51,296 bases of DNA from an uncultured Eubacteriales bacterium. GTDB taxonomy: Bacteria > Bacillota > Clostridia > Christensenellales > Aristaeellaceae. The position numbers were made by a program, and so were the translations under genes. Numbering within the stretch: the stretch's first letter is position 1; the number at the start of each line of letters is the position of its first letter. A model generated the notes under the pieces. The model ran no database searches. It was not told where the DNA came from and saw only the letters and a list, made by a program, of their open reading frames with translations. Shown one piece after another: positions 35,034-43,286 of this stretch. Location: the NCBI GenBank assembly GCA_902765395.1, contig CACWZP010000022.1:1-51296 (forward strand). The letters run 5' to 3'.

Positions 35034-35699
35034 ATGATGGACATGATGGAAGCCATCCGCGCGCGCCACAGCGTGCGGCAGTACCTGGACAGGCCCATTC
35101 CCGCCGACGTCCGCGCCGCGCTGGACGAAGCGGCGGCGGCATTGAACCGGGAGGGCGGACTGAACATGCAGGTGATCTACGACGAACCGGAATGCTTCAA
35201 TTCCCGGCTGGCCCACTACGGCAAGTTTGAAAACGCCCGCAACTACATCTCCCTGGTGGGCGCGAAGGCCCCGGACCTGGAGGAGCGCTGCGGCTACTAC
35301 GGCGAAAGGGTGGTGCTCACGGCGCAGGCGCTGGGCCTGAACACCTGCTGGGTGGCGCTCACCCACGGCAAGAGCAAGGCCGCCGTCGCGGAAGGGAAGC
35401 GGGAGGTCATCATTATCTCGCTGGGCTACGGCGCCACCCAGGGCAGCCCCCGCAGGAGCAAATCCGCCGCTGACGTCAGCAACCTGGACGCCGGCGCGCC
35501 GGAATGGTTCCGTCGGGGCGTGGAAGCCGCGCTGCTGGCGCCCACCGCCGTGAACCAGCAGAAGTTCCGCTTTGACCGCGACGGCAGCCGGGTGACCGCT
35601 CGGGCCGGGCGCTTCGGCACGCAGCTGAAGGTGGACCTGGGCATCGTCAAGTGCCACTTTGAAATCGGCGCAGGCAGGGAAAACTTCACCTGGGCCTGA
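35034..35699 (+). CDS. Nitroreductase-family flavoprotein
   Basis: 221 aa. AIRARHSVRQYLDRPI is the FMN-phosphate-binding start of the family, and YGERVVLTAQALGLNTCWV is the typical central helix. The C-terminal part (LLAPTAVNQQKFRF, VDLGIVKCHFEIGA) matches the Clostridia nitroreductase subgroup. Such enzymes reduce nitro groups, quinones or enones with NAD(P)H; the natural substrate is unknown. GGGAGG precedes the ATG. It leads a seven-gene operon whose other members suggest a detoxification or stress theme. Confidence 0.9.
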   Translation: MMDMMEAIRARHSVRQYLDRPIPADVRAALDEAAAALNREGGLNMQVIYDEPECFNSRLAHYGKFENARNYISLVGAKAPDLEERCGYYGERVVLTAQALGLNTCWVALTHGKSKAAVAEGKREVIIISLGYGATQGSPRRSKSAADVSNLDAGAPEWFRRGVEAALLAPTAVNQQKFRFDRDGSRVTARAGRFGTQLKVDLGIVKCHFEIGAGRENFTWA

Positions 35700-35724
35700 A
35701 TTTGACACACGAGGACGGATTGCA

Positions 35725-38235
35725 TTGAATCAAAAGGAATACATGGCCCCCGCCGCCATCGAGGTGCGCGGCGGCCGGGTGCACAACTTGAAAAACATAG
35801 ACGTGGACATCCCGCTGAACCGCATCGTGGGCATCGCTGGCGTGTCCGGCTCGGGCAAGTCCTCCCTGGCACTGGGAATCCTCTACGCCGAGGGCTCCCG
35901 GCGCTACCTGGAATCCCTGTCCACCTATACCCGCCGTCGCATGACCCAGGCGGAGAAGGCACAGGTGGACGCGGTGATGCACGTGCCGGCGGCGCTGGCG
36001 CTGCGCCAGCGGCCGGGCGTGCCGGGCATCCGCAGCACCTTCGGGACGGGCACGGAGCTATTGAACATACTCCGACTGATGTTTTCCCGCCTGGCCAGCC
36101 ATCGCTGTCCCAACGGGCACTATGTCCAGCCCTCGATGAACGTGGCGGCGGAGCGTCCCTTAATGTGCCCGGAATGCGGGACGACCTTCTTCGCCCCCGG
36201 CGCGGAGGAGCTGGCCTTCAACAGCCAGGGCGCCTGCAAGCGCTGCGACGGCACCGGCGTCATCCGCACCGTGGACGAATCCACGCTGGTGCCGGACGAG
36301 ACGCTGACCATTGACGAGGGCGCGGTGGCCCCGTGGCAGACGCTGATGTGGTCGCTGATGAAGGACATCGCCCGGGAGATGGGCGTGCGCACGGACGTGC
36401 CCTTCCGTGAGCTGACGGAAAGGGAGCGGGATATCGTGTTCCACGGCCCCGCGGTGAAGAAGAACATCATCTACCAGAACAAGACCAGCGGCGCGGCGGG
36501 GGACATGGACTTCACCTACTTCAACGCCACCTATACCGTCGAAAACGCCCTGTCCAAGGTGAAGGACGAGAAGGGCATGAAGCGTGTGGAGAAGTTCCTG
36601 CGCCAGGGCGTCTGCCCGGACTGCGGCGGCACCCGGCTCTCGGACGCCGCCCGCGCGCCCAGGCTCCGGGGGATCTCGCTGGCTCAGGCCTGCGAGATGA
36701 CGCTCGCCGACCTGTGCGACTGGGTGGAGGGCGTGCCGGATTCTCTGCCGGAGGAGATGCGTCCCATGGCCAGGAGCATCCGCGATTCCTTCCGCGGCGC
36801 GTCCCGGCGGCTGATGGACCTCGGGCTTTCCTACCTGACGCTGGATCGCTCCGCCTCCACGCTGTCCACCGGCGAGCGCCAGCGCATGCAGCTGGCCCGG
36901 GCCGTGCGCAACCGCACCACAGGCGTGCTCTACGTGCTGGACGAGCCGTCCATCGGCCTGCATCCCTCCAACCTGGAGGGCCTCAAGGGCGTGATGAGGG
37001 ACCTGCTCGCCGACGGCAACACGGTGGTGCTCGTGGATCACGACACCCAGGTGCTCCGTGAGGCGGACTGGCTGATCGAGCTGGGGCCGGAGGCCGGGGC
37101 GAAAGGCGGCACGATCATCGCCCAGGGGAGCCTGAACGACGTGACGGACAACCCCGCCTCCCGCATCGGGGGCTTCCTGTCCGGCAGGCGGCGCATCGAG
37201 GTGCGCACCCGCGCCGGTAAAGAGGAGATGTTCGCCCTCGGCACCATCCATTTGTCCACGTCTCACATCCACACCGTCAGGCCCCTGGAGGCGGATTTCC
37301 CGAAGGGACGGCTGATCGCGGTCACCGGCGTGTCCGGCTCCGGCAAGACCACCATGGTGCTGGAGAGCCTGATCCCGGCGCTGTCGGCGTCCATCAGGGG
37401 CGAAAAGCTGCCGGGGCACGTGAAGGCCGTGACGGCAGAGGGCATCCGCCAGGTGAAGCTGATCGACGCCACGCCCATCGGCATCAACGTGCGCTCCACC
37501 GTGGCCACCTATGCCGACGTGCACGACGAGCTGCGCAAGGTCTACGCCCGCACCGCCGACGCGAAGGCTCGCGGCTTCAGGGCGGGGGATTTCTCCTACA
37601 ACACCGGCTCGCTGCGCTGCCCGACCTGCGACGGCACCGGCTCCATCAACCTGGACGTGCAATTCCTGCCGGACGTGCAGATCCCCTGTCCGGACTGCGG
37701 CGGCTCCCGCTATGCCCGCGAGGCCAACCTCATCCGCCGCGTCCCGAAGAAGGCTGTCAACGGATACACCCTGCCGGAGCTGATGGACATGAGCGTGGAC
37801 GAGGCCATCGAAGCTTGCGGGGACCTGCCCGTCGTGGCGAAGAAGCTGTCGGTGCTCCGCGACCTGGGGCTGGGCTACCTGACGCTGGGGGAGGAGACGC
37901 CCAGCCTGTCTGGCGGCGAGGCCCAGCGGCTCAAGCTGGCCAGCGAGATGGGCCGGGGCCAGTCGGACGCGGTGTTCGTGTTCGACGAGCCCACCATCGG
38001 CCTGCACCCGCTGGACGTGGAGACGCTGCTCAACGTGTTCCAGCGGCTGATCGACAACGGCGCCACGGTGATCGTCATCGAGCACGACCTGGACGTGATC
38101 CGAAACGCCGACTACATCATCGACATGGGCCCCGGCGGCGGCGAAGAGGGCGGGCGGATCGTCGCGGCGGGCACCGCGGCGCAGATCGCGGCCTGCCCCG
38201 AGAGCCGGACGGGGAAATACATCGAAGGAGAATGA
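35725..38235 (+). CDS. UvrA-like ABC ATPase (short, UvrA2 type)
   Basis: About 836 aa, shorter than repair UvrA (about 940). It has two ABC modules: Walker [11 protein letters not shown] and [10 protein letters not shown], signatures LSTGERQR and LSGGEAQR, Walker [12 protein letters not shown] and [11 protein letters not shown], plus zinc-finger cysteines ([20 protein letters not shown]). It lacks the full UvrB-interaction insert of class I proteins, as in UvrA2/DrrC-type proteins linked to tolerance of DNA-binding drugs. The start chosen is TTG at 35725 (GAGGA 9 nt upstream, giving the family-like NQKEYM); ATG at 35743 is an alternative. It overlaps nothing, but is 25 nt from the nitroreductase gene. 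Confidence 0.9.
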   Translation: MNQKEYMAPAAIEVRGGRVHNLKNIDVDIPLNRIVGIAGVSGSGKSSLALGILYAEGSRRYLESLSTYTRRRMTQAEKAQVDAVMHVPAALALRQRPGVPGIRSTFGTGTELLNILRLMFSRLASHRCPNGHYVQPSMNVAAERPLMCPECGTTFFAPGAEELAFNSQGACKRCDGTGVIRTVDESTLVPDETLTIDEGAVAPWQTLMWSLMKDIAREMGVRTDVPFRELTERERDIVFHGPAVKKNIIYQNKTSGAAGDMDFTYFNATYTVENALSKVKDEKGMKRVEKFLRQGVCPDCGGTRLSDAARAPRLRGISLAQACEMTLADLCDWVEGVPDSLPEEMRPMARSIRDSFRGASRRLMDLGLSYLTLDRSASTLSTGERQRMQLARAVRNRTTGVLYVLDEPSIGLHPSNLEGLKGVMRDLLADGNTVVLVDHDTQVLREADWLIELGPEAGAKGGTIIAQGSLNDVTDNPASRIGGFLSGRRRIEVRTRAGKEEMFALGTIHLSTSHIHTVRPLEADFPKGRLIAVTGVSGSGKTTMVLESLIPALSASIRGEKLPGHVKAVTAEGIRQVKLIDATPIGINVRSTVATYADVHDELRKVYARTADAKARGFRAGDFSYNTGSLRCPTCDGTGSINLDVQFLPDVQIPCPDCGGSRYAREANLIRRVPKKAVNGYTLPELMDMSVDEAIEACGDLPVVAKKLSVLRDLGLGYLTLGEETPSLSGGEAQRLKLASEMGRGQSDAVFVFDEPTIGLHPLDVETLLNVFQRLIDNGATVIVIEHDLDVIRNADYIIDMGPGGGEEGGRIVAAGTAAQIAACPESRTGKYIEGE

Positions 38236-38237
38236 AC

Positions 38238-39395
38238 ATGGTCCATATCGGCGCGAGCGTCGCGCTTCCCGCGAAGCGCGAAGAGAAAAAGGTGGAATAC
38301 CTGGAGCTGATCTATGACCTGATCTTCGTCTACATCATCGGCCGGAACAATTCGCTGCTCCATTCGGTGACGGGCGGCTTTGTGAGCCTGCAACAGTTCC
38401 TGGCCTACGCCATCGGCACGCTGGCCGTGATCCAGATCTGGAACTTCTCCACCTATTACATCAACATGTTTGGCCGCAATGGCGTGCGGGACCATGTGTT
38501 CCTGTTCGTGAACATGTACCTGCTCTACTACATCGGCGAGGGCACGCGCCTGCGCTGGGAGGGCTTCTGGACGCAGTATCACGTGGCCTGGGCGCTGATC
38601 CTGGCCAACATCGCCCTGCAGTATGCCATCGAGCTGCGCCACCACAGGGACGCGCCAGACGCGGCGCGCACCATTCGCCGGATGATCGCTACGCTCGTTG
38701 GCGAGGCGGTGCTGGTGCTGGCGGCCACATGGATCACCGCCGGGGGTTTCCCGGTGATGACGCTGGCGGCCATACTGTTCGGCATGGCCATGACCGGGCT
38801 GCTCGGCGGGGAGAAAAAGGCGTCCCTTGTTGACTTTGGCCACCTGTCCGAGCGGGCCATGCTCTATGTGGTGTTCACCTTCGGCGAGATGATCATCGCC
38901 ATCGCGTCCTATTTCGAGGGCTGGCTGACGCTGAACTCCGTCTACTTTTCGCTGATGGCGTTCCTGATCGTCGTGGCGCTGTTCCTGGGCTATGAGGTCC
39001 TCTACAACCGCATCATCGACCGGACGAGAACCGATTCCGGCCTCGGCTTCATGCTGATCCACATCTTCCTGGTCTTTGCCATGAACAACCTGACCACCGC
39101 GCTGGAATTCATGCAGGATACGGCGGTGCGGCTCTGGCCAAAGACGCTGTTCCTGCTGGGCGCGTTCCTGCTGTACTACCTGTGCCTCATCGCGCTGATG
39201 CGCTTCGCCCGCAAGGGCCTGGGGCTGTGCCGCCGCTTTCTCGTGCCCGCGCTGGCCGTGACGGCGGCCTTCGTAGCGGGAATGCTGATCCTGAGGGAAA
39301 ACATGTTTTTGAACATCGCGCTTTCCGTGGCCTATGTATACGCCATGTTCGCGCGGATGCTCGTGTTCGCCCGGCGGGCAGGCCGGGATGACTAA
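38238..39395 (+). CDS. LtrA-family membrane protein
   Basis: 385 aa with about 12 membrane helices. VEYLELIYDLIFVYIIGR at the start corresponds to the ELFFDLVFVF signature of low-temperature-requirement A proteins. The biochemical role of the family is unknown. The start at 38238 is 7 nt after GAAGGAG; the ATG at 38232 overlaps the uvrA-like stop but is too close to the site. It lies in the middle of the operon. Confidence 0.85.
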   Translation: MVHIGASVALPAKREEKKVEYLELIYDLIFVYIIGRNNSLLHSVTGGFVSLQQFLAYAIGTLAVIQIWNFSTYYINMFGRNGVRDHVFLFVNMYLLYYIGEGTRLRWEGFWTQYHVAWALILANIALQYAIELRHHRDAPDAARTIRRMIATLVGEAVLVLAATWITAGGFPVMTLAAILFGMAMTGLLGGEKKASLVDFGHLSERAMLYVVFTFGEMIIAIASYFEGWLTLNSVYFSLMAFLIVVALFLGYEVLYNRIIDRTRTDSGLGFMLIHIFLVFAMNNLTTALEFMQDTAVRLWPKTLFLLGAFLLYYLCLIALMRFARKGLGLCRRFLVPALAVTAAFVAGMLILRENMFLNIALSVAYVYAMFARMLVFARRAGRDD

Positions 39396-39415
39396 TGTGA
39401 TAAGGAGGTATGACC

Positions 39416-39943
39416 ATGTTCAGACCCATGCGCCGAATCGGCCAGCAGATTTCGCAGCAGGAGTGCGAGGAGATCCTCGCCCGGGCCACGTCGGGGGTGC
39501 TGGGGCTGCACGGGGACGACGGCTATCCCTACACCGTGCCCGTCAGCTTCGTCTACAAGCCCGCGGATGAGGGCTTTGGCACCATCGGCTTTCACTGCGC
39601 CAAGGTGGGCCACAAGATCGACGCCATCCGCCGCAACGGGAAGGTGTCCTTCACGGTGATCGACCGGGACGAAGTGATGCCCAGGGAGCGCACCACGAAG
39701 TTTGTTAGCGTCATCGCCTTTGGCCGCGCGCACATCATCGAGAACGAGGACGAGCTGCGCCGCGCGGCGAACGAGGTGGGCGCGAAGTATTCCAAGGGCT
39801 TTGAGGACCTGTACATGCAGGAGACGGAGGACACCATCCGCGAGGGCCGCCTGTGCTGCGTGGAGATCGCCATCGACCACATGACCGGCAAGGTGGGCCG
39901 CGAGGTGCTGAAGGAGCGACGGAGGGCGGCGCATGAGGATTGA
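39416..39943 (+). CDS. FMN-binding split-barrel protein (pyridoxamine-phosphate-oxidase-like, NimA type)
   Basis: 175 aa. IGQQISQQECEEILARATSGVLGLHGDDGYPYTVPVSF (in parts) is the characteristic start of NimA-like split-barrel flavoproteins, followed by IGFHCAKVGHKIDAIRRN and KVSFTVI. Relatives bind FMN or haem and some reduce 5-nitroimidazoles. The start at 39416 is 7 nt after AGGAGGT. It overlaps the next gene by 11 nt. Together with the nitroreductase it gives the operon two flavin reductase-type enzymes. Confidence 0.9.
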   Translation: MFRPMRRIGQQISQQECEEILARATSGVLGLHGDDGYPYTVPVSFVYKPADEGFGTIGFHCAKVGHKIDAIRRNGKVSFTVIDRDEVMPRERTTKFVSVIAFGRAHIIENEDELRRAANEVGAKYSKGFEDLYMQETEDTIREGRLCCVEIAIDHMTGKVGREVLKERRRAAHED

Positions 39944-40313
39944 GCACGTGGCGCTTTACGTCAACGACGTGGAGGCCGCCCGGGACTTCTTCGTTAAGTA
40001 CCTGGGCGGCGCCTCCAACACGGGCTATCGCAATCCCAACACCGGCTTCCGGTCGTACTTCATCACCTTCGAAGGCGGCGCGCGGCTGGAGGTGATGTCC
40101 AAGCCCGGCATAGAGGACATGGACAAACCGGAGCGCACGGGCTACGCCCACGTGGCCTTCTCCCTGGGCAGCCGGGAGCGGGTGGACGCCCTCACGGAAA
40201 GGATGGCGGCGGACGGCTATGCGGTGGCCAGCAGTCCGCGGGTGACTGGCGACGGGTACTACGAAAGCTGCGTCGTGGCCATCGAGGGAAACCGGATCGA
40301 ACTGACGGTATAG
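39933..40313 (+). CDS. VOC/glyoxalase-family protein
   Basis: 126 aa, one vicinal-oxygen-chelate fold made of two beta-alpha-beta-beta-beta units: IEHVALYVNDVEAARDFFVKYLG at the start and GYAHVAFSLGSRERVDAL in the second half, ending in the metal-site strand GNRIELTV. Members are glyoxalases, dioxygenases or antibiotic-binding proteins; the substrate cannot be assigned. It is translationally coupled to the flavoprotein by an 11-nt overlap. Confidence 0.88.
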   Translation: MRIEHVALYVNDVEAARDFFVKYLGGASNTGYRNPNTGFRSYFITFEGGARLEVMSKPGIEDMDKPERTGYAHVAFSLGSRERVDALTERMAADGYAVASSPRVTGDGYYESCVVAIEGNRIELTV

Positions 40314-40323
40314 GAGAATCACC

Positions 40324-40809
40324 ATGGAGATACGTCGACTGACCCCGGAGCACGACGCCGCGCTGGCGGCGCTGATCCGCGCGAACCTCAAGGCCCACGG
40401 GCTGGACATCCCCGGCACGGTGTACTTTGACGCGGGGCTGGACCACCTGAGCGAATTCTACTCCGCTGACCCGGCCAGGCGGGACTATTTCGTCCTCCTG
40501 GACGACGGCAGGCTGGTGGGCGGCATCGGCCTGGCGGAGATCGACCTGTTTGAAGACTGCGCGGAGCTTCAAAAGCTTTACCTGGACGACAGTGTAAAGG
40601 GACGCGGCCTGGGCTATCGGCTGATCGAGCAGGTGGAGGACGCGGCACGGGCGCTGGGCTATGAGCGCATGTACCTGGAGACCCACACGAACCTCCAGGC
40701 CGCCATCCACATCTATGAGAAGTCCGGCTATGTGGAAATCGACAAGCCGGAGGCCGTGGTGCACGCCACGATGAACCGCTTTTACCTGAAAGAGCTGGCG
40801 GAACGATGA
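40324..40809 (+). CDS. GNAT-family N-acetyltransferase
   Basis: 161 aa. The acetyl-CoA binding motif A is ELQKLYLDDSVKGRGLGYRLIEQV, with RGLG as the pyrophosphate loop, and motif B is YLETHTNLQAAIHIYEKSGY. It transfers acetyl groups to an amine of unknown identity. GGAG precedes the ATG. It overlaps the HD-domain gene by 4 nt (ATGA). Confidence 0.9.
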   Translation: MEIRRLTPEHDAALAALIRANLKAHGLDIPGTVYFDAGLDHLSEFYSADPARRDYFVLLDDGRLVGGIGLAEIDLFEDCAELQKLYLDDSVKGRGLGYRLIEQVEDAARALGYERMYLETHTNLQAAIHIYEKSGYVEIDKPEAVVHATMNRFYLKELAER

Positions 40810-41795
40810 ACCACTGGACGATCTATCACGGAGAAAAGCCCGCCTTCCTTGAGGATTACCTGGCGCTTCCGCCCCTCGCCAGGCTTCGGGACGTGGGCAT
40901 GAACTGCGGCTGCGAGTACACATCGTTTACGCGGTTTCGTGGGCTTGCGCCCTATTCGAGATACGATCACAGCCTGGGCGTGGCGCTGATCGTCTGGCGC
41001 TTCACCGGCGACAGGGCGCAGGCCCTGGCCGGGCTCCTGCACGACGTTGCCACGCCGGTGTTCGCCCACGTGGTGGACTTCATGCGCGGCGACCACCTGC
41101 GCCAGGAGGCCACCGAGGACGGCACGGAGGCGATCATCGCGGGTTCGGCCGAATTGCAGGCGCTGCTCAGGCGGGACGGACTGACCACGGCGGACGTGTG
41201 CGACTACCACCGCTATCCCATCGCGGACAACGACTCGCCCCGCCTGTCCGCCGACCGGCTGGAATACACGCTGAGCAACGCCGTCAACTACGGGTTTTGC
41301 GCGCTGGACGAGGCCGCCCGGCTGTACGGCGACCTGCGCGTCGGCACGGGGGAGGACGGCCGGCCGGAGCTGGCGTTTGCCCGCGCGGAATGTGCGGAAC
41401 GCTTTGCCAATGTTGCGCTTGAATGCGCGAAGGTCTACGTATCCGACGAGGATCGCCTGTCCATGCAGTACCTGGCGGAGCTCATGAAGGCTGCCGTGGA
41501 GCGCGGGATCATCGCCGAGGAGGATCTGTACGCTACCGAGCCGGAGGTCATCGCAAAGCTGATGTCCGATCAAGCAATGGCGTCGGCGTGGCGCGACTAC
41601 CGCGCCCTCAGCCGCGTCATGCGCGCGGAAGCGCCGGGGCCGGAGCCCGGCTGGCGCAGGATATTCGCCAAGAAGCGCTGTATCGACCCGCTTTCGCTGG
41701 AGGGCGGCCGGGTCAGCGGGCGTTCGACCGGCTTCCGGGAGCGCCTGAACGCCTTTCGAGGAGCGTCCCAGGATGTCTGGATACGGGGCGAGTAA
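40806..41795 (+). CDS. HD-domain phosphohydrolase
   Basis: 329 aa, cytoplasmic. SRYDHSLGVALIVW supplies the first metal His (His55), and LAGLLHDVATPVFAHVVDF the HD pair (His79, Asp80), followed by a helical domain (SADRLEYTLSNAVNYG). The pattern is close to dGTPase/SAMHD-like or nucleotidase HD proteins, so a nucleotide or phosphoester substrate is likely. The C-terminal 60 residues are basic and family-atypical. It is the last gene of the seven-gene operon. Confidence 0.85.
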   Translation: MNHWTIYHGEKPAFLEDYLALPPLARLRDVGMNCGCEYTSFTRFRGLAPYSRYDHSLGVALIVWRFTGDRAQALAGLLHDVATPVFAHVVDFMRGDHLRQEATEDGTEAIIAGSAELQALLRRDGLTTADVCDYHRYPIADNDSPRLSADRLEYTLSNAVNYGFCALDEAARLYGDLRVGTGEDGRPELAFARAECAERFANVALECAKVYVSDEDRLSMQYLAELMKAAVERGIIAEEDLYATEPEVIAKLMSDQAMASAWRDYRALSRVMRAEAPGPEPGWRRIFAKKRCIDPLSLEGGRVSGRSTGFRERLNAFRGASQDVWIRGE

Positions 41796-41877
41796 ACCCT
41801 GTTATCGGGATGAACCGGCCCGCTGCGGCTGCCGTTCTTCCATTAGAAAAACTTATCCAGATGCACGGAAAAACCAA

Positions 41878-41906
41878 TTGATTCCATCGGAACCATTTTG
41901 TATAAT
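41878..41906 (+). promoter_or_regulatory. Promoter of the aldo/keto reductase
   Basis: TTGATT (41878-41883), a 17-bp spacer and a perfect TATAAT (41901-41906) lie about 50 nt upstream of the start. It is one of the clearest sigma-A promoters in the window. Confidence 0.75.
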
Positions 41907-41955
41907 GGATCTACAATAACACGCGTGTCTCTTCGCACGGGACAAGGAGGCCTCC

Positions 41956-43089
41956 ATGATTCAGAATCGCTTTTTCCCGGAGATCCACGGCAACTTCGGC
42001 TTTGGATGCATGCGCCTGCCCATGAAGGGCGGCCAGGTGGACCATGACCAGTTCTGCCGGATGGCGGACGCATTCATCGACGCCGGCCTCAACTACTTCG
42101 ATACCGCCCACGGCTACATCGGCGGCCAGTCCGAGACGGCCATCCGGGACTGCGTGGTCAGGCGCTATGACCGCAGCCGCTTCCTGCTCACCGACAAGCT
42201 GACCGACCCGTACTTCAAGCGGCAGGAGGACATCCGCCCCTTCTTTGAAAAGCAGCTTAACTGGTGCGGCGTGGACTACTTTGACTTCTATCTGATGCAC
42301 GCCCAGGACCACGACAATTATAAAAAGTTCAAGCGCTGCAAAGCCTACGAGACGGCGATGGAGCTGAAGGCGGAGGGCAAGATCCGCCACTTCGGCATCT
42401 CCTTCCACGACAAGGCCGAGGTGCTGGACATGATCCTCACCGAGCACCCGGAGATCGAGGTGGTGCAGATCCAATTCAACTACGTGGACTACGAGGACGC
42501 CTCCGTGGAGTCAAAGAAGGTCTACGAGGTCTGCGAGAAGCACGGCAAGCCCGTCATCGTCATGGAGCCGGTGAAGGGCGGCAGCCTTGTGAACCTGCCC
42601 GAGGAGGCCGACAGGATCCTTCGGGAGCTGAACGGCGGCAGCAACGCCAGCTACGCCATCCGCTTCGCGGCGAGCTTCCCCAACATGGCCATGGTGCTCT
42701 CCGGCATGAGCGACATGGCCCAAATGACCGACAACCTGTCCGCCATGGCCGACTTCAAGCCCCTGGACGCGCGGGAAATGGAGGCGGTCAGGAAGGTGAA
42801 CGACATCTTCCACGGCCTCAACCTGGTGCCCTGCACCGCCTGCCGCTACTGCGTGGAGGAGAGCGAGTGCCCCCGGGGCATCCGCATCCCGGACATGTTC
42901 GCGGCGCTGAACGCCCACGAGGCCTTCCACAACTGGAACACGGGCTTTTATTACAGCAGCGTGCTCACCGGCAACGGCCACGGGAAGGCCTCCGACTGTA
43001 TCCGGTGCGGCAAGTGCGAGAAGGTCTGCCCCCAGCACCTGCCCATCCGCAAGCTGCTCCAGGACGTGGCCCGGACGTTTGACAGGTGA
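41956..43089 (+). CDS. Aldo/keto reductase with C-terminal 4Fe-4S clusters
   Basis: 377 aa. The N-terminal AKR barrel (about 1-270) shows FGFGCMRLP, NYFDTAHGY (catalytic Asp and Tyr), LTDKL (Lys) and LMHAQ (His). The C-terminal part carries CTACRYCVEESECPRGI and CIRCGKCEKVCP, that is a ferredoxin-like region that could pass electrons. Such proteins are common in anaerobes; the substrate is unknown. AAGGAGG precedes the ATG and its own promoter and terminator make it monocistronic. Confidence 0.92.
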   Translation: MIQNRFFPEIHGNFGFGCMRLPMKGGQVDHDQFCRMADAFIDAGLNYFDTAHGYIGGQSETAIRDCVVRRYDRSRFLLTDKLTDPYFKRQEDIRPFFEKQLNWCGVDYFDFYLMHAQDHDNYKKFKRCKAYETAMELKAEGKIRHFGISFHDKAEVLDMILTEHPEIEVVQIQFNYVDYEDASVESKKVYEVCEKHGKPVIVMEPVKGGSLVNLPEEADRILRELNGGSNASYAIRFAASFPNMAMVLSGMSDMAQMTDNLSAMADFKPLDAREMEAVRKVNDIFHGLNLVPCTACRYCVEESECPRGIRIPDMFAALNAHEAFHNWNTGFYYSSVLTGNGHGKASDCIRCGKCEKVCPQHLPIRKLLQDVARTFDR

Positions 43090-43099
43090 CGAACCGCAC

Positions 43100-43129
43100 A
43101 AAACGGACGCCGTTTGGCGTCCGTTTTTT
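43100..43129 (+). terminator. Intrinsic terminator of the aldo/keto reductase gene
   Basis: AAAACGGACGCC and GGCGTCCGTTTT form a perfect 12-bp stem with a GTTT loop and end in TTTTTT, 11 nt after the stop codon. Confidence 0.92.
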
Positions 43130-43149
43130 CCACTTGACTGTTTTTCAGG

Positions 43150-43259
43150 TGTTCGAACCTCCTCACGTGGGAGAGGCAAGAGGGATAGAGCATCGCGGAA
43201 GCCTTGGCTCGCCCCCCGTGAGGGGGAGAGCTGGCAGCCGAATGCTGACTGAGAGGGGG
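43150..43259. repeat. Palindromic intergenic repeat element
   Basis: The stretch GGCTCGCCCCCCGTGAGGGG (from 43206), followed by a CTGGCAGCCGAATGCTGACTG segment and GAGAGGG, forms two neighbouring hairpins (CCCCC-GTGA-GGGGG and CAGC-CGAAT-GCTG). It resembles, from memory, small intergenic palindromes repeated through many gut Clostridia genomes. The preceding 43155-43190 (CCTCCTCACGTGGGAGAGG) may be a degenerate second unit. Only this copy is in the window, so repetition in the genome is inference. Confidence 0.5.
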
Positions 43260-43286
43260 CATTCCCCGGAAAGCGGGATGAATCAT

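Noticed and set aside
35725-38235. Canonical repair gene uvrA
   Set aside because: The protein is about 100 residues too short and lacks the complete UvrB-interaction region; a UvrA2-like ATPase is more fitting.
43148-43165. GTTCGAACC, which resembles a tRNA T-loop
   Set aside because: No acceptor stem, anticodon arm or D-loop can be built around it.
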